31,261 nt of DNA from Epichloe hybrida (taxonomy: Eukaryota; Ascomycota; Sordariomycetes; Hypocreales; Clavicipitaceae): positions 1 to 31,261 of the forward strand of contig JAFEKR010000128.1 in assembly GCA_019022495.1 (NCBI GenBank), read 5' to 3'. Shown piece by piece: positions 18,304-28,699 of this stretch. Numbering within the stretch: position 1 is the stretch's first letter; each line of letters opens with the position of its first letter. The notes beneath the pieces are model-generated. The model had not been told where the DNA came from. It saw only the letters and a program-made list of their open reading frames with translations, and did not search any database. The position numbers and the translations under genes were made by a program.

Positions 18304-20107
18304 TTACGAGCAGGGAGATTTATCCATCTTGCGAGTGGACGATCCGTGCGCTATGACGGGACCGGCGACGTTGCTCGAATCTTGGGGTCTCTGTTCCTCG
18401 TTCTGATGACTGTACGAGGCAGGCGGTGAGGAGGAGTCTCTGTAGTTCGTTTTTTGGACCTTTAATTTCTCTCCTCTTCGGGGAGATTTTCCCTGCTCGA
18501 CAGCGGTAGAGTGTCTGGTGAACTTCCCTTGCTCGGAACGGTGGTATCGCGAGAATGGTACGTCCTTTTGGGGTTTAGTTCGCTCGGCGTCCGCGCTTCT
18601 TTCTGCTGTTAATCTTGTTGATACGACCCGTCCCTGGAACAGCTTTTGATCCAAAATTCGAACTGTGGCTTCTGCGGCGGTCGAGTTGGCGAGGGTGACG
18701 AGAGCGTGGCCGCGTATACGACCCTTGGGCTCCACTAGGGGAATGTCCATGCCCGTAATGGCGGATGAATATTCGCCTATCTGATGGCGGATCCAGTTGG
18801 AGACGTCGCTTGGTCGTGCTTTGTGCTGAATAGATGTGATGACTACTTTGCATGCCTCCTCGGGAGTGTACGTCAGACCCTGGTGGGAGGATGCTGGCTT
18901 TGGTGCAGCACGAATACGCCGCGGCGTGCGAGGGGCGCTTCGGTAGGGGATGGATGGATGCGGTTGATGTGAGGGGACGTATTGAGGATCGACAGCTGGT
19001 TGCGATGCTCCATACGGCGAGCTGCTGCTGAAATGGGACGCTGGCATCAGGCCTGGTGCATCTGGAGGAGGTTGCTCGTAGTAGCCAAAGGCTGGAGCAT
19101 AGGTAAGAGCTTGATTTCGTGCAGCTGCCAGCGCATTGTAGGCCTCTGGTACTGTTGTGTAAGGATCCAGGACCGTGATTCCGCCATAGGCAATGCTTGT
19201 TGCGACTGCGACTGGACCTACTGGACAGCTGATTGAGGCAGGGAGGCGTCCAAACTCGCGATCTGGGCTCAGCTGTTGGAGTCCGCGTTCTCGTTAGTTG
19301 CAGTCTCTCTAAACACCGTCCAGGAATGGCAATCAAACCATGAGAAAATGACCGAGACAAAGGCGACACATGTAAAAAGCTTATAAGACGGATCATACGG
19401 GACTGGTGAGTGAGACAGCTTCCTGCATGCAACTCCTCGAAGGTGGCAGGATGGCATCGGAATTGTGTGCTTGAGTGGCGGCCGGCTCCCGTTGAGCAGA
19501 TGTACTGAATTGTGCCACTCTTGAGTCGACAGGTTCTTTGATCTTGATTGGATCGGTTCTATTCTTATCAGATGCAATGATGGCTCGATTTCTGAAGTAC
19601 TCTTTTTTGAGGCGGGCTGTTTTTGGCGAAGGGAAAACAAAATGTCATGGTTAGTGTTACATGCGAGGATGAAATGGGCCAGAGGCTGGGACACGAAATG
19701 CAGCCTTGAAAGCCACAGGCAAGACAGTATCCAGAAATTGGTAGACATGAGACACTGAAGAGACTTACTCCATGCTTTATTGAAGTTTTCTTCTCCACGA
19801 AGACGAATCCAACCCGAGGTACTCGACTGGAATAGTTCCACGTGGTCCACGTCGCAATCAACACGGAGCCAGTCCTTGAAGTCCTGCCACGATGTGCCAA
19901 AGGGCAGCTGTCAAAAGTTTCAAATTTGTTAGGTCGCCCAGTCTTTGGTTCAGAGATGTAATAGAGGAAGAAGAGGGAAAAAGAGAAAGAATCGGTCGAC
20001 AGTTGGCTACGAACATTGCATATGGGCATGTAATAAACACCAGTCTTCTCTCCCGGCTCTACATCTGCCATGATGACCTTCTTCTCCGAGCCTCCCTGAC
20101 GGGACAT
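18304..20107 (-). CDS. Two-RRM RNA-binding protein, four exons
   Basis: Exons on the minus strand: 20,107-20,015, 19,907-19,769, 19,616-19,399 and 19,272-18,304, about 472 residues. RRM1 spans exons 1-3: GVYYMPICN-LPFGTSWQDFK (beta 1 and helix 1), DHVELFQSSTSGWIRLRGEEN, then KKEYFRNRAIIAS. RRM2 in exon 4 begins at CKVVITSI and includes RIRGHALVTLAN and GRVVSTRL. A Tyr/Pro/Ala-rich segment separates the two, and the C-terminal third is polar, basic and probably disordered. The RNP1-like strands lack the usual aromatic pair, so RNA contact may be atypical. The start is set at ATG 20,107 (MSRQGG); the frame is open 63 nt further upstream from a possible acceptor at about 20,171, so an extra 5' exon is possible. 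The family is known only as a fungal RRM protein; the RNA target is unknown. Confidence 0.8.
19273..19398 (-). other. RRM gene intron 3
   Basis: GTATGA...CCAACAG, 126 nt, phase 0, joining LTSP to LSPDREFG. Intron 2, at 19,617-19,768 (GTAAGT...AACAG), is equally clear. Confidence 0.78.
19908..20014 (-). other. RRM gene intron 1 with weak donor
   Basis: The donor reads AAT|GTTCGT instead of a GTRAGT-type signal; the acceptor is TTTGACAG. Joining C-N to L-P-F-G-T-S is phase 0 and completes RRM1. Confidence 0.7.
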
Positions 20108-21895
20108 GTTGCCCCAGCGCTGTGGTGTCGATCTCGTACCAATGAATTGGTGCAAAGAAACTAAACTCAACTGGGAAACGGCGATCTTTGAACCTCGGTG
20201 GAGGGAGAGAGGAAACGGGTTTGGATCGGGCAGCGAGGGTCCCTCTGGAAGAACAGCTCCTCTAACAACGAAGGCGGACGCTGTGTGACGAGACGAGGCA
20301 TTCGTTATGGCTTCTGTTCAATGTAGTAGTAAAAATGATTGATATTGTCGTGAAGTCAAAAGAGGGGAGAAACTCGGAGGTAGGGCAAGGCAAGTTTGTG
20401 ATGAGGAAAGGTCCAAAGGTGGCACGAGAAGAGAAGTGCCGGAGCGAACAGGGCTCCATGGGAAAAGCAATTGCTTGGTGGCAAGGATGACAGCGCGCGT
20501 TCCCTAATCCCCGAGCCACCACGTCAACGATGCCAAAGGCCAGCTCTTGTTTGAAAACTCGGTTCCTGTTCTCCTTTTTCTGCTTGATCGAGGACTGAGT
20601 CGGCGTAAAGACGAAAGGGGCTTGGATTTTGATAAGCATCATGCTTGTCGTGATGCTCAATCGATATGGTCATGACAGGGACATGCCATACCATGCTGCT
20701 GCTGAACAAACCAGCAGACGGCATATCCGTATGTTATTCGGAAACGAAGGCAAGACTGGATGGTAGATGCTCACATGCACCCTTCCGCCACATCTCCAAC
20801 ACCCAGGCACCTGGCTCGCTTGGTACCAAAGCCAAAGCTCAATTGCCTGCCTGCCTGCATGCAGGCGCAAGCACGCACACAAACGGTTAGACGACAGGGG
20901 AAGATGAAAAGAAACATATGCAGAAAATGGTCCAACCTTTCAACGGTTTGTTGGCGAGCTGAGCGACACGGTCGGTGGCTGACTGAAGGCCCGGCCCAGG
21001 CAGGCCAACTTGCAAGTCAACCATGTGCCCGGAGATTTACGGACAGTGTGACATGGCTGGCGTATGGCTGGTCTATGCTTGCTTTCCTCGCCTGCCATCA
21101 ATGACATCTCTTTCTATATTCCCCAAATTTTGCCCTCTCTGGTTTGGTTGCTGCTGCTGCTGCGGGTCCCCTCTATCTCGCTACTCCTTACGGATTACTC
21201 TTGTCCTGTACGGATATGGAGTTCTCTCATCAACTCACTCGCCTGCTGAAAGCTCTGGGTCTTCCAAAAGGGTGGCCCAGCCATGTGCCGCAACCTGTCA
21301 CTTTCGATGCTGAAGTTTGGGGACAAACACCGCGGGCGGGTCGACCGCCGAAAAAGATCGGTGAAAAAAAAAAAGACGTCAGGGTTCAGTGCAGACCGGA
21401 CAAGACAGCCAGCCAGCCAGTCAGCCAGCCAGTCAGTCAGTCAGTCGGTCAGTCAGCAGCTCTGTCGTCTCCTTGGCCCTTCGCGTGGCCCTAGCCAGGA
21501 AAAGCAGTCTTCTTCTGTCGACTGGCTGTGCCTCGCTGGTAAAGTGGCATCGTCGCAAGCGTGAGGAAAGAGGAAACATCAACGCTGAACTTGTGTTATA
21601 CGTAAGTCGAAGGAAGCATCCACACAGACCAGACAGACGGTCTGCCTTGCGCAATTTGTCTAGCATGCGACGCCACGCTGCAACGATCAAGTTGCAGGGA
21701 CCAGGGGTTCCCCACCAACTAATCTGACGGATCCTGGTAAGTCGATCACCTTGCTGTTGCTTGTCCCGTCTCTAACCAACTCGTTCTTTTTGGATCATGT
21801 GGGTGATTGTGCATATGCGTAAGCTCCATTGTAGAATAAGCGACCTTGCGACCCGGTTCCCATCTTCATCAATTTCATTGGCCACTGTTTCAGTC
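20108..21895. other. Upstream region of the RRM gene and 3' flank of WDR8, with simple repeats
   Basis: 1.8 kb without a supported gene. It holds a pyrimidine/purine-skewed leader, a CTG run (21,148-21,162) and a CAGC/CAGT array (21,405-21,457). The open frames seen here are short, overlapping and repeat-driven. Confidence 0.55.
21405..21457. repeat. CAGC/CAGT tetranucleotide array
   Basis: About 13 consecutive four-base units of CAGC or CAGT with one CGGT variant. Since four is not a multiple of three, it produces Gln/Ser/Pro-rich reading in every plus frame. Confidence 0.9.
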
Positions 21896-23593
21896 TCAAG
21901 CGTACTTGAACGAAAACGTATCGTCAAGCTTTGATACGTCGTCTTGCGCAATGACTATTGGCCTTGCCGAGGCGATAACCTCGGCCCCGTCCCGCCCCAG
22001 AGACGAACCATTCCCTCCAACCTCTCCTACTGCAGCCTCCCATGGACTAGCCTCGTGTTCCATATCCGCGAGAGACAACAGCACGTAGTGCCGTGTATCA
22101 GACACCAGTAATCCTGGGGACTCGGACTCGGACTCACGGTTCAGCCAGCTGACTTGCACTTTCGATGTCGTACTCTCTTTGGGCAAGTACTGCTCGACCT
22201 TCAACCATGTCGGCCCCTGTGATAAGGGGTCCCAGACGTACGACACGCTCTGTTTCCCATCTTCTTGACACAATATCAGGAGCACTTCTCTTGAGGTTGG
22301 ATGCCAGACGCAAGTGACTGCAGAATGGAACATGAGAGCTGCACGCAGTTCTCCCGCTGCCAGGTCCCAGATCCATATTGTGGAGGGGGAGTCATCCAAT
22401 CTTGTAGCAAGAAGTGTCGAGGATGCATCGAATGATATCAAAGAACAACCCGAACGAACGTCACCGGCCGTCGTTGTGCTGTCTACTACAGCCTGTGGTG
22501 AGATAGCCTTATCTGCTCTCAAGAAAACACGGGTATAGTCCCCTTGATCCCCAGTGCCCAACTGTTCTTGCCATGCCTAAATGTGAAAGCCGCGTTAGCT
22601 ACTAGGAGGGTTTTAGAAAAGACGAACTTTCAGGCCCTTTGTTTTTCATGAAAGCACCGTACCTGAAGTGTCTCGCTTGGTGTGATGACGCAGGGATGCC
22701 ACAGCCTCATCATTGTACGCCATATCTTTGTTTGTAGGACTATAACCCCCCGGCTGTGGTCTCCAACTGCACACAGCTCCGAGGTTCCGCTCAGCTGGCA
22801 AGTCTTGATCCCTAGTTGCATATCTGACTCGTGCTCATCTTTAGGATCCAGTATCAACCTGGACGCGTCTAGAGTTCGATAATGCTGTCCACCTGAGCTG
22901 TATATGACTAGCTTCCTACCTTGTGCAGGAGATTCCCATAGTATAATCCATTGACCATCGGGAGTCCATTGGACCCCTTGAGCATCTAAAGTCTCAGGTT
23001 GCCAAGATTTTGTGATCTGTCGTGTTGAAGGATGGTGTATGCTAATCATGTCCTTGCCTCCCACCCTTGTCAGCACTGCAAGATGTCCCGTTGCAGGGCG
23101 GACTGAGAAGCCACGAGACGCTGATGACGGTTGGAAAAATTTGGGGTTGCCGATCTCGACTGCTCTAGAAGAGGCAAGATTGAAGATACAAAGCTTCAAG
23201 CCGAATGGAGCACATGTCAACACCTCCATGTCGGTGGCCCCGAATTGAATCAGGGGCAGTCTACCCCCAACAGGTGCGGAAGGATTACGGATGACGGCAT
23301 GGAAGGACGAGTCGCAAGCGGATGACACTTGGATCTGATCGGTTGCAGAGAAGAGGATTCTGGTCGAAGACGGAGACCAGATGAGAGTGCCGATGGGCCC
23401 GGTCAGCTCCGGGGCCAGTTTCACGACATGGACGGTCTGCAAGGTCTTGGTTGACCGAATGAGAATACCGGAGGGAGAGCTAAGTACTGCCACGAGGAGG
23501 CCATCTGGACTAGGCTTGCAATGCGAGGAAGCTTCATGGGACCTGGTTAGTCACTGACATTATGGATCCCAGCCTCGATGCTTTCTCCTTACA
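21896..23593 (-). CDS. wdr8: WDR8/WRAP73-like WD40-repeat protein
   Basis: WDR8 proteins are WD40 propellers found at spindle pole bodies or centrosomes; the Aspergillus nidulans member partners TINA in mitosis. Minus-strand exons 23,542-22,663 and 22,576-21,896 give about 520 residues, with an intron 22,662-22,577 (GTACGG...TTTAG, phase 0). WD-type blades include GPIGTLIWSPSSTRILFSA, GVQWTPDGQWIILWES, LWHPCVI and STIWIWDLAAGELRA...VTCVWHP. The extreme C-terminus, DDTFSFKYA, is a recognised signature of this family. At the 5' end, coding frame runs out of an acceptor at 23,543 (AACCAG); the short exon at about 23,593 with donor GTAAGG would place the initiator ATG across the 50-nt intron (AT|G). 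The first in-exon frame begins SHEASSHCKPSPDG, as expected near the family N-terminus, so little is missing. Confidence 0.82.
22577..22662 (-). other. Intron in WDR8-like gene
   Basis: GTACGG...CATTTAG, 86 nt, phase 0, joining PSETLQ to AWQEQL. Confidence 0.85.
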
Positions 23594-24390
23594 TTTGAAG
23601 AGCCGGGAGTGATGCACCAGAGCCGGTACGGTGTCCTGCATGTTTGCCTCAGACTGCCCGTTGCAACTGCAGCTCACACTGCAGCTTGTGGGGCTATGTT
23701 TGCCTCTGAGACTCGTAGAATCAGCAAAGGCTTGTCTGCGTATTCTGTAGAGGATGGTCGATCCGGAAACTGCGAGGTTTCCGGATGTTTAACTTATGCC
23801 CAGGGGCTGAGGTGCTTGTCCGATAGCCCGATTGGAGTGCCGGCATGCACACCGGCGGTATATGCATAAGCGGGTACACAAGCGAGCAGAAAACGTCCGG
23901 CGCTTGAAAATGCGTGGAATCAGGAAAGCATCATTTGGGAAGAGGCTCCCGTTGTTAAGTGTTTGGCCAAATCGCAACGACGGATAGCGCGTGTTTGTGC
24001 GAGTGAGAGGCACCAAGATATTAGCAGGTGGACACATCTGGTTGCTCAGGTGGTGTTTACTTGATTTCTCAGTTGGGATTAGCGTCATTTGCCACTTGCT
24101 ATCGCTTATCGCCACCCTCCGGGCAACATCTTGATGCGACGACGACCAATTACAACAACGAGGACTTAATTAGTAAGTGTAGCTAAAAATCGCGGCTGAG
24201 TAATCTCCAGCATCTACGCCCAACTATCTGTCTTGTCCTCCATCAACTTAACGTTGGATCTATTGTACTGATTTCCATGTGTTTTTAACCATCAGCATGG
24301 AAAAGGCGGCCAATTTCTGAGCCTAATTCTCCCAACGAACGCCCGAGTGTTGCGTCACTCTCAGTCTCATATTATCCCAAGCTGCCGTCC
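23594..24390. promoter_or_regulatory. Divergent promoter between WDR8-like gene and cnxABC
   Basis: About 0.8 kb separates the two 5' ends, which point away from each other. No ORF in the interval has a recognisable domain, so it should hold both promoters. No specific site is called. Confidence 0.5.
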
Positions 24391-26628
24391 ATGTTCTCCG
24401 CCAGGAGCGTCGCGAGGGGATCATCGATGCACACCACGGCGAGCAAAATACTCACCGCTGTGCCACGTGCATGGCGCTGTAGTGCAACATCTCCCCGTTT
24501 CAAATGTTCCAGTTCAACTCGAAGACGGCTCGGAACCTCAGCTTTGGCCCATGAAAAACTCCCCGAGGTGGCAACTGCTCTGGAAACTACCACCTCGCTT
24601 CCCCGCCGAGATCGGATTCGCAACGCAAAACCGTTTTCGGAATTCTTGACCGACACCTTCCATCGCCAGCATGATTACTTGCGTATATCGATCACAGAGC
24701 GATGCAATTTGCGTTGCGTCTATTGCATGCCGGAGGAAGGAGTTCCATTGTCACCGAATCGAGAGCTGCTTACCACTCCCGAAATTATTATGCTGTCATC
24801 CACCTTTGTTTCCCAAGGAGTCAGCAAAATCCGGCTCACGGGTGGCGAACCCACCGTTCGACGGGATATTTTGCCGTTGACGCAACAGATTGGGGCACTG
24901 CGGACACACGGACTGAAAGAGCTCTGCATCACCACAAACGGCATATCTCTGCATAGAAAGCTGGACGGTATGGTCCAGGCTGGGCTTACAGGTGTCAACT
25001 TAAGTCTGGACACGTTGGACCCTTGGCAATTCCAAATCATGACTCGTCGGAAAGGCTTTGATGCTGTACAAAAGAGTATCGAAAGGATTTTGGAGATGAA
25101 CAGGCTCGGCGCGGGCATCAAGCTCAAAATCAACTGCGTTGTGATGCGGGGAGTGAATGATGGCGAAGTACTTCCGTTTGTCGAAATGACCCGCGAGAAT
25201 GATCTGGAGGTACGATTCATCGAATACATGCCGTTTGACGGGAACAAGTGGAACAAGAACAAAATGCTCGGTTACTCGGAGATGCTGGACATGATTCGAG
25301 AGGCGTATCCGGGCCTTCAGAAAGTCAAAGACCATGCAAACGATACAAGCAAAGCATGGCAAATTTCCGGCTTTGTTGGCCGGATTGGATTTATTACAAG
25401 CATGACGCACAACTTTTGTGGAACTTGCAACCGATTGCGCATCACCAGTGACGGCAACCTGAAAGTGTGTCTGTTTGGCAACGCAGAAGTTTCTCTACGA
25501 GATATACTGCGTCAATCCAACAATGGAGATCCCATTGACGAGCAGGCATACGAGGCAATGAAGCAGATCGAAATGGGCCGGAGGCAAGGCAGGGTGTCCC
25601 ATGATCAAAGACTCGGCCTGGCACCTAATGAAGCTGAGTTGTTGGATATCATTGGCATGGCGGTCCAAAAAAAGAAAGCGAAGCATGCTGGCATCGGCGA
25701 GCTGGAGCACATGAAGAACAGGCCGATGATCTTGATAGGTGGGTGAAATGGATCTCTTCTCCCTACCTCCTTGGGCTGCATACATACCACAGAGCGCAAA
25801 TGGATGCGTTGTCTTGCATTCGATATGTTTTGTTCAACCATAATCAGGCCTTGTCTAGGGGCAAACGTGGCAGATGTATGCATCAATTCGACATGACACG
25901 CCGTTTTGCATCATCTCGGAGCTCAACAGTTGCTGTGAGGACATTGCTGAGTGGTGAACAATGTAGATTCAGTTGCAGCATCACTTAATGATCAAGTGCC
26001 CGCCAACACTCGCCGCCTCATTGGCAACATTGGAGCATTCGGTCAATACCACAATAGGCCTCTCGGCAGATGGTCTATGCACACCAGGCCATTCTCAACA
26101 TCACGGGGCTCATCGGGTAAGGACGGCGACAGTCGTGATGAAGGAGAGGCCATCAATCTCACGCACGTATCCGATTCTGGGTCGGCACACATGGTCTCCA
26201 TCGGCCAGAAAGCAGTGACATCCCGTACGGCCACAGCAGCGTGCAGGGTACGATTCTCCAACAAGACAGCCCTTCCGCTGATCAGAGAAGACCGGATGAA
26301 GAAGGGCGATGTTTTGGGCGTAGCCCGAGTAGCAGGTATCATGGCGGCCAAGCGAACGCCAGACCTTATACCGCTGTGCCATCCGATCGCCATATCGCAC
26401 GTGACGATCGACCTCGACCCCAGCGAGGAGGGTGATGGCATCGAGATCCGGGCGACGGTGTCGTGCGAGGGTAAAACCGGAGTTGAGATGGAGGCCATGA
26501 CAGCTGCATCGACAGCAGCGCTAACAGTGTACGATATGTGCAAGGCGGTAGACAAGGGGATGGTGATTGACGGCATGCGGGTCGTGTTCAAGGACGGCGG
26601 CAAAAGTGGACGATGGGAGATGGACTAG
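24391..26628 (+). CDS. cnxABC: Molybdenum cofactor biosynthesis MoaA-MoaC fusion (GTP 3',8-cyclase / cyclic pyranopterin monophosphate synthase)
   Basis: Catalyses the first step of molybdenum cofactor synthesis: the MoaA half uses S-adenosylmethionine and two Fe-S clusters to rearrange GTP, and the MoaC half forms cyclic pyranopterin monophosphate. Nitrate reductase is among the enzymes that depend on the cofactor. From ATG 24,391, an Arg/Ser-rich mitochondrial-type leader precedes the radical-SAM site [19 protein letters not shown] and the C-terminal cluster CGTCNRLR...C. The MoaC half has [32 protein letters not shown] and [14 protein letters not shown]. Exon 1 (to 25,738) and exon 2 (most likely from 25,979, acceptor TTGCAG) join in frame as a fusion. 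Without splicing, the MoaA half ends at 25,746 in ILIGG, the terminal Gly-Gly found in animal MOCS1A. Exon 2 starts with a second targeting-like stretch (RPFSTSR). Function firm; the exact acceptor is one of four in-frame options. Confidence 0.9.
25738..25978 (+). other. cnxABC intron with overlapping stop: two alternative C-termini
   Basis: GGT-GGG-TGA at 25,738-25,746 encodes Gly-Gly-stop. The GT of the first Gly codon (25,739) is also the donor, so splicing removes the Gly-Gly and the stop and continues into MoaC. In-frame acceptors lie at 25,951, 25,966, 25,972 and 25,978, the last having the best TTGCAG context. Confidence 0.7.
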
Positions 26629-27885
26629 TGAGATGAGAAGTGAAGACGCAAGCGGATGATGGACCCCGCATCGCGAGCTTTCTTGCCCCTCCCTCTCGAA
26701 CATGTATGTACATGTTCAGGCTATGAATATCATGACTGGCGGTGGAAACAAGAGAGTGTGGGCTCGCAGCTAGACCGGTAGGTAGACGGTACGGAGTACA
26801 TTTGACGTCAAAAAAACGCAAGAGGATGTGCAGCAGAAAGATATTCGAAGAACATTCAACGTCATCACACGCAGCAACAGCAGGGGCACGCGCCGAAGCA
26901 AAGCAAATGGTATTTTCTTCGTCTCCCCCCGATTCATGTTCATTCTTCGCGACAACAGCGCCAATCGGACCCGGAGAAGCCTTCCCAGCCACCGGACAGT
27001 CGGTGTGGTGGATAGGAAACAGCCCGAGTCAGTTGCGCTGGGTTGAGTCGTGGGCAGCTTGTAATAATCGGTGTTACTGAACCATCCAGTCTTTTTAGGG
27101 GTCCAGATCCCGCAGGCGAGGACGCTGGACCCCCAGTAGATGCAGGGATTATCTAGCCAATCATATGTCTGCGATAAGGAAAAGGCACTGAGTACTCCGT
27201 ATGTATGTCCGTATGTATGTACAATTGACAATTCCCACCATCACAATCACAAGCTATTATGTACATACAAGGGATCCTCGCCTATTCCCGGTTTCGGGCT
27301 CTGAAAACCCACAGCGCACCGAGTTGTCAATGTCTTGCTCTTCGTAATACAGATTCGCGGCAAGCAAAAGACTCGAAACCAGCGGGTGGTCCGATGAACT
27401 TGACCGACCCCTTGGCTTGGCTCGTTTGGGCCCATTCTGCATGCTCCACCTCCTTGGGAGCATCTCGTCGGTGGACCAAGTCCGGTGGTGGTGTGTGTGT
27501 CCAGCTCGTCTCATTGACAAAAGTGTTTTTTTGTTGGAGAACTTGTTAATGTCCGTGTCCGCATTCCTAAGCGCAAGCATCTTTCTTGAGGTGTAGAGAA
27601 TGCACAGAGTAAAGCAGCATAACTTGTCGGTTTTCAGATAGGGAAGAATGAATCGCGATTTTTCTTGTATTTTTTTTTTTTTGCACGAACACGGACAGCA
27701 TTGGCTCTCGGATGAAATGTTTCTTTACGGATTACAGCATGCCTAAATCGATGGCTATCCTCCGAGCCCATGCTTGCTTGGTGGAGGTGGAGGTGAAGAT
27801 GAGATGGAGATTCCAAGTATTACGAGAGGGGAAAACGTGGCTTGCTGCCACTGAAGCCACCGGTGCCCACTGTCCACCACCCCCC

Positions 27886-27921
27886 GCCATTGGGGCCATT
27901 GGGGCCATTGGGGCCATTGGG
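27886..27921. repeat. 9-bp tandem repeat, four copies of GCCATTGGG
   Basis: Four perfect units. The period keeps frames open on both strands (Ile-Gly-Ala on plus, Ala-Pro-Met on minus), which creates an 86-codon open frame with no other support. Confidence 0.9.
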
Positions 27922-28310
27922 GGGGCGCCCATTGGGACTGTCAACCAACCCATTGTGTCTCTGCACTATTGAGTTTTTGATCGAAATTGGACTGCAGTTG
28001 GCCTCGGGATTTGTATCATGGTTGTCACGTCTTGCATGTTAATCTTTTCCATTTCGAGTCATCGGTCATCGCAAATGACGCTTCCCCGATGCCGATGCCG
28101 ATGCCAAGTGAGCGAGTGTGCTGAAAGCAGCTTGCTCGAGTGCACCCGAGACTTGGTCTTGTTGGAAGGACCCTCCCTCTTCCCTCCTCCACTCCTTCCA
28201 CCTTCCACTTAGCCAGGGGTCCCCTGCCTTGACTGCCTTGACTCGGCGCATGGCTCCTTCTAAACCACCCGCCTCCCGCCACTTGCTCGGTTAGGCGCAT
28301 CCGACTCCTC

Positions 28311-28369
28311 CCCTCCTCCTCTCTCTCGCTCTCTCGCTCTCTCGCTCTCTTACTCTCTCACTCTCTCGG
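28311..28369. repeat. CTCTCTCG/CTCTCTTA pyrimidine array
   Basis: Polypyrimidine repeat about 330-390 bp upstream of the FYVE gene ATG. CT-rich tracts of this kind are common just upstream of fungal transcription starts, so it may mark the core promoter. Confidence 0.8.
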
Positions 28370-28699
28370 CTAAAAGAAGCCGCCGCTCCCTCTTCGCCGC
28401 TTCTTCTTTCGACTTCACTGTCACGATCCTCGAGAGCAGTCTCGTCGACACAGCCAGCAATAACCCGCTACCGACCTATCGATCACCGACCGACGTCGGG
28501 ACCGACCCCAAGACCCTGTGACGAATCTGTCTCACCAGTGTTCGTCCCCTTTTCTTTTTGCCCTTCCCGACGACCCGCTGCCGCCGCCGACTCACGGCAG
28601 GCACCCTGTCTATATACACAACATCACGACACACGACAACAACAAGTTTGCCCTCCGAAAGTTCGCGACAAATTCTCAAATCCCGAGCTCCATTCCGTC

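Larger units (their letters stand above)
26629..28699. other. Intergenic region: cnxABC 3' flank and long 5' leader of the FYVE gene
   Basis: 2.07 kb with no recognisable coding sequence on either strand. Contents: two copies of the 9-mer TACGGAGTA/TACTCCGTA (26,790; 27,193), a GTATGTAT repeat (about 27,198-27,220), T runs, a 9-bp tandem repeat (27,886-27,921), and a pyrimidine-rich stretch ending in a CTCTCTCG array before the FYVE gene. Confidence 0.55.

Noticed and set aside
18575..19432. 285-codon minus-strand ORF in an alternative frame
   Set aside because: It overlaps the last two exons of the RRM gene in a different frame; the RRM frame has clear domain content.
21389..21727. Plus-strand ORFs rich in Ser/Gln/Pro
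   Set aside because: They read through the CAGC/CAGT array and show no domain.
25743..25988. Possible separate MoaC first exon starting [10 protein letters not shown] (ATG 25,893)
   Set aside because: It looks like a targeting peptide, but no acceptor keeps frame into MoaC with an intron of normal length. The fusion through 25,738/25,979 is better supported.
27712..27972. 86-codon ORF with Ile-Gly-Ala repeats (and its Ala-Pro-Met mirror on the minus strand)
   Set aside because: Both are produced by the GCCATTGGG repeat and neither has supporting features outside it.
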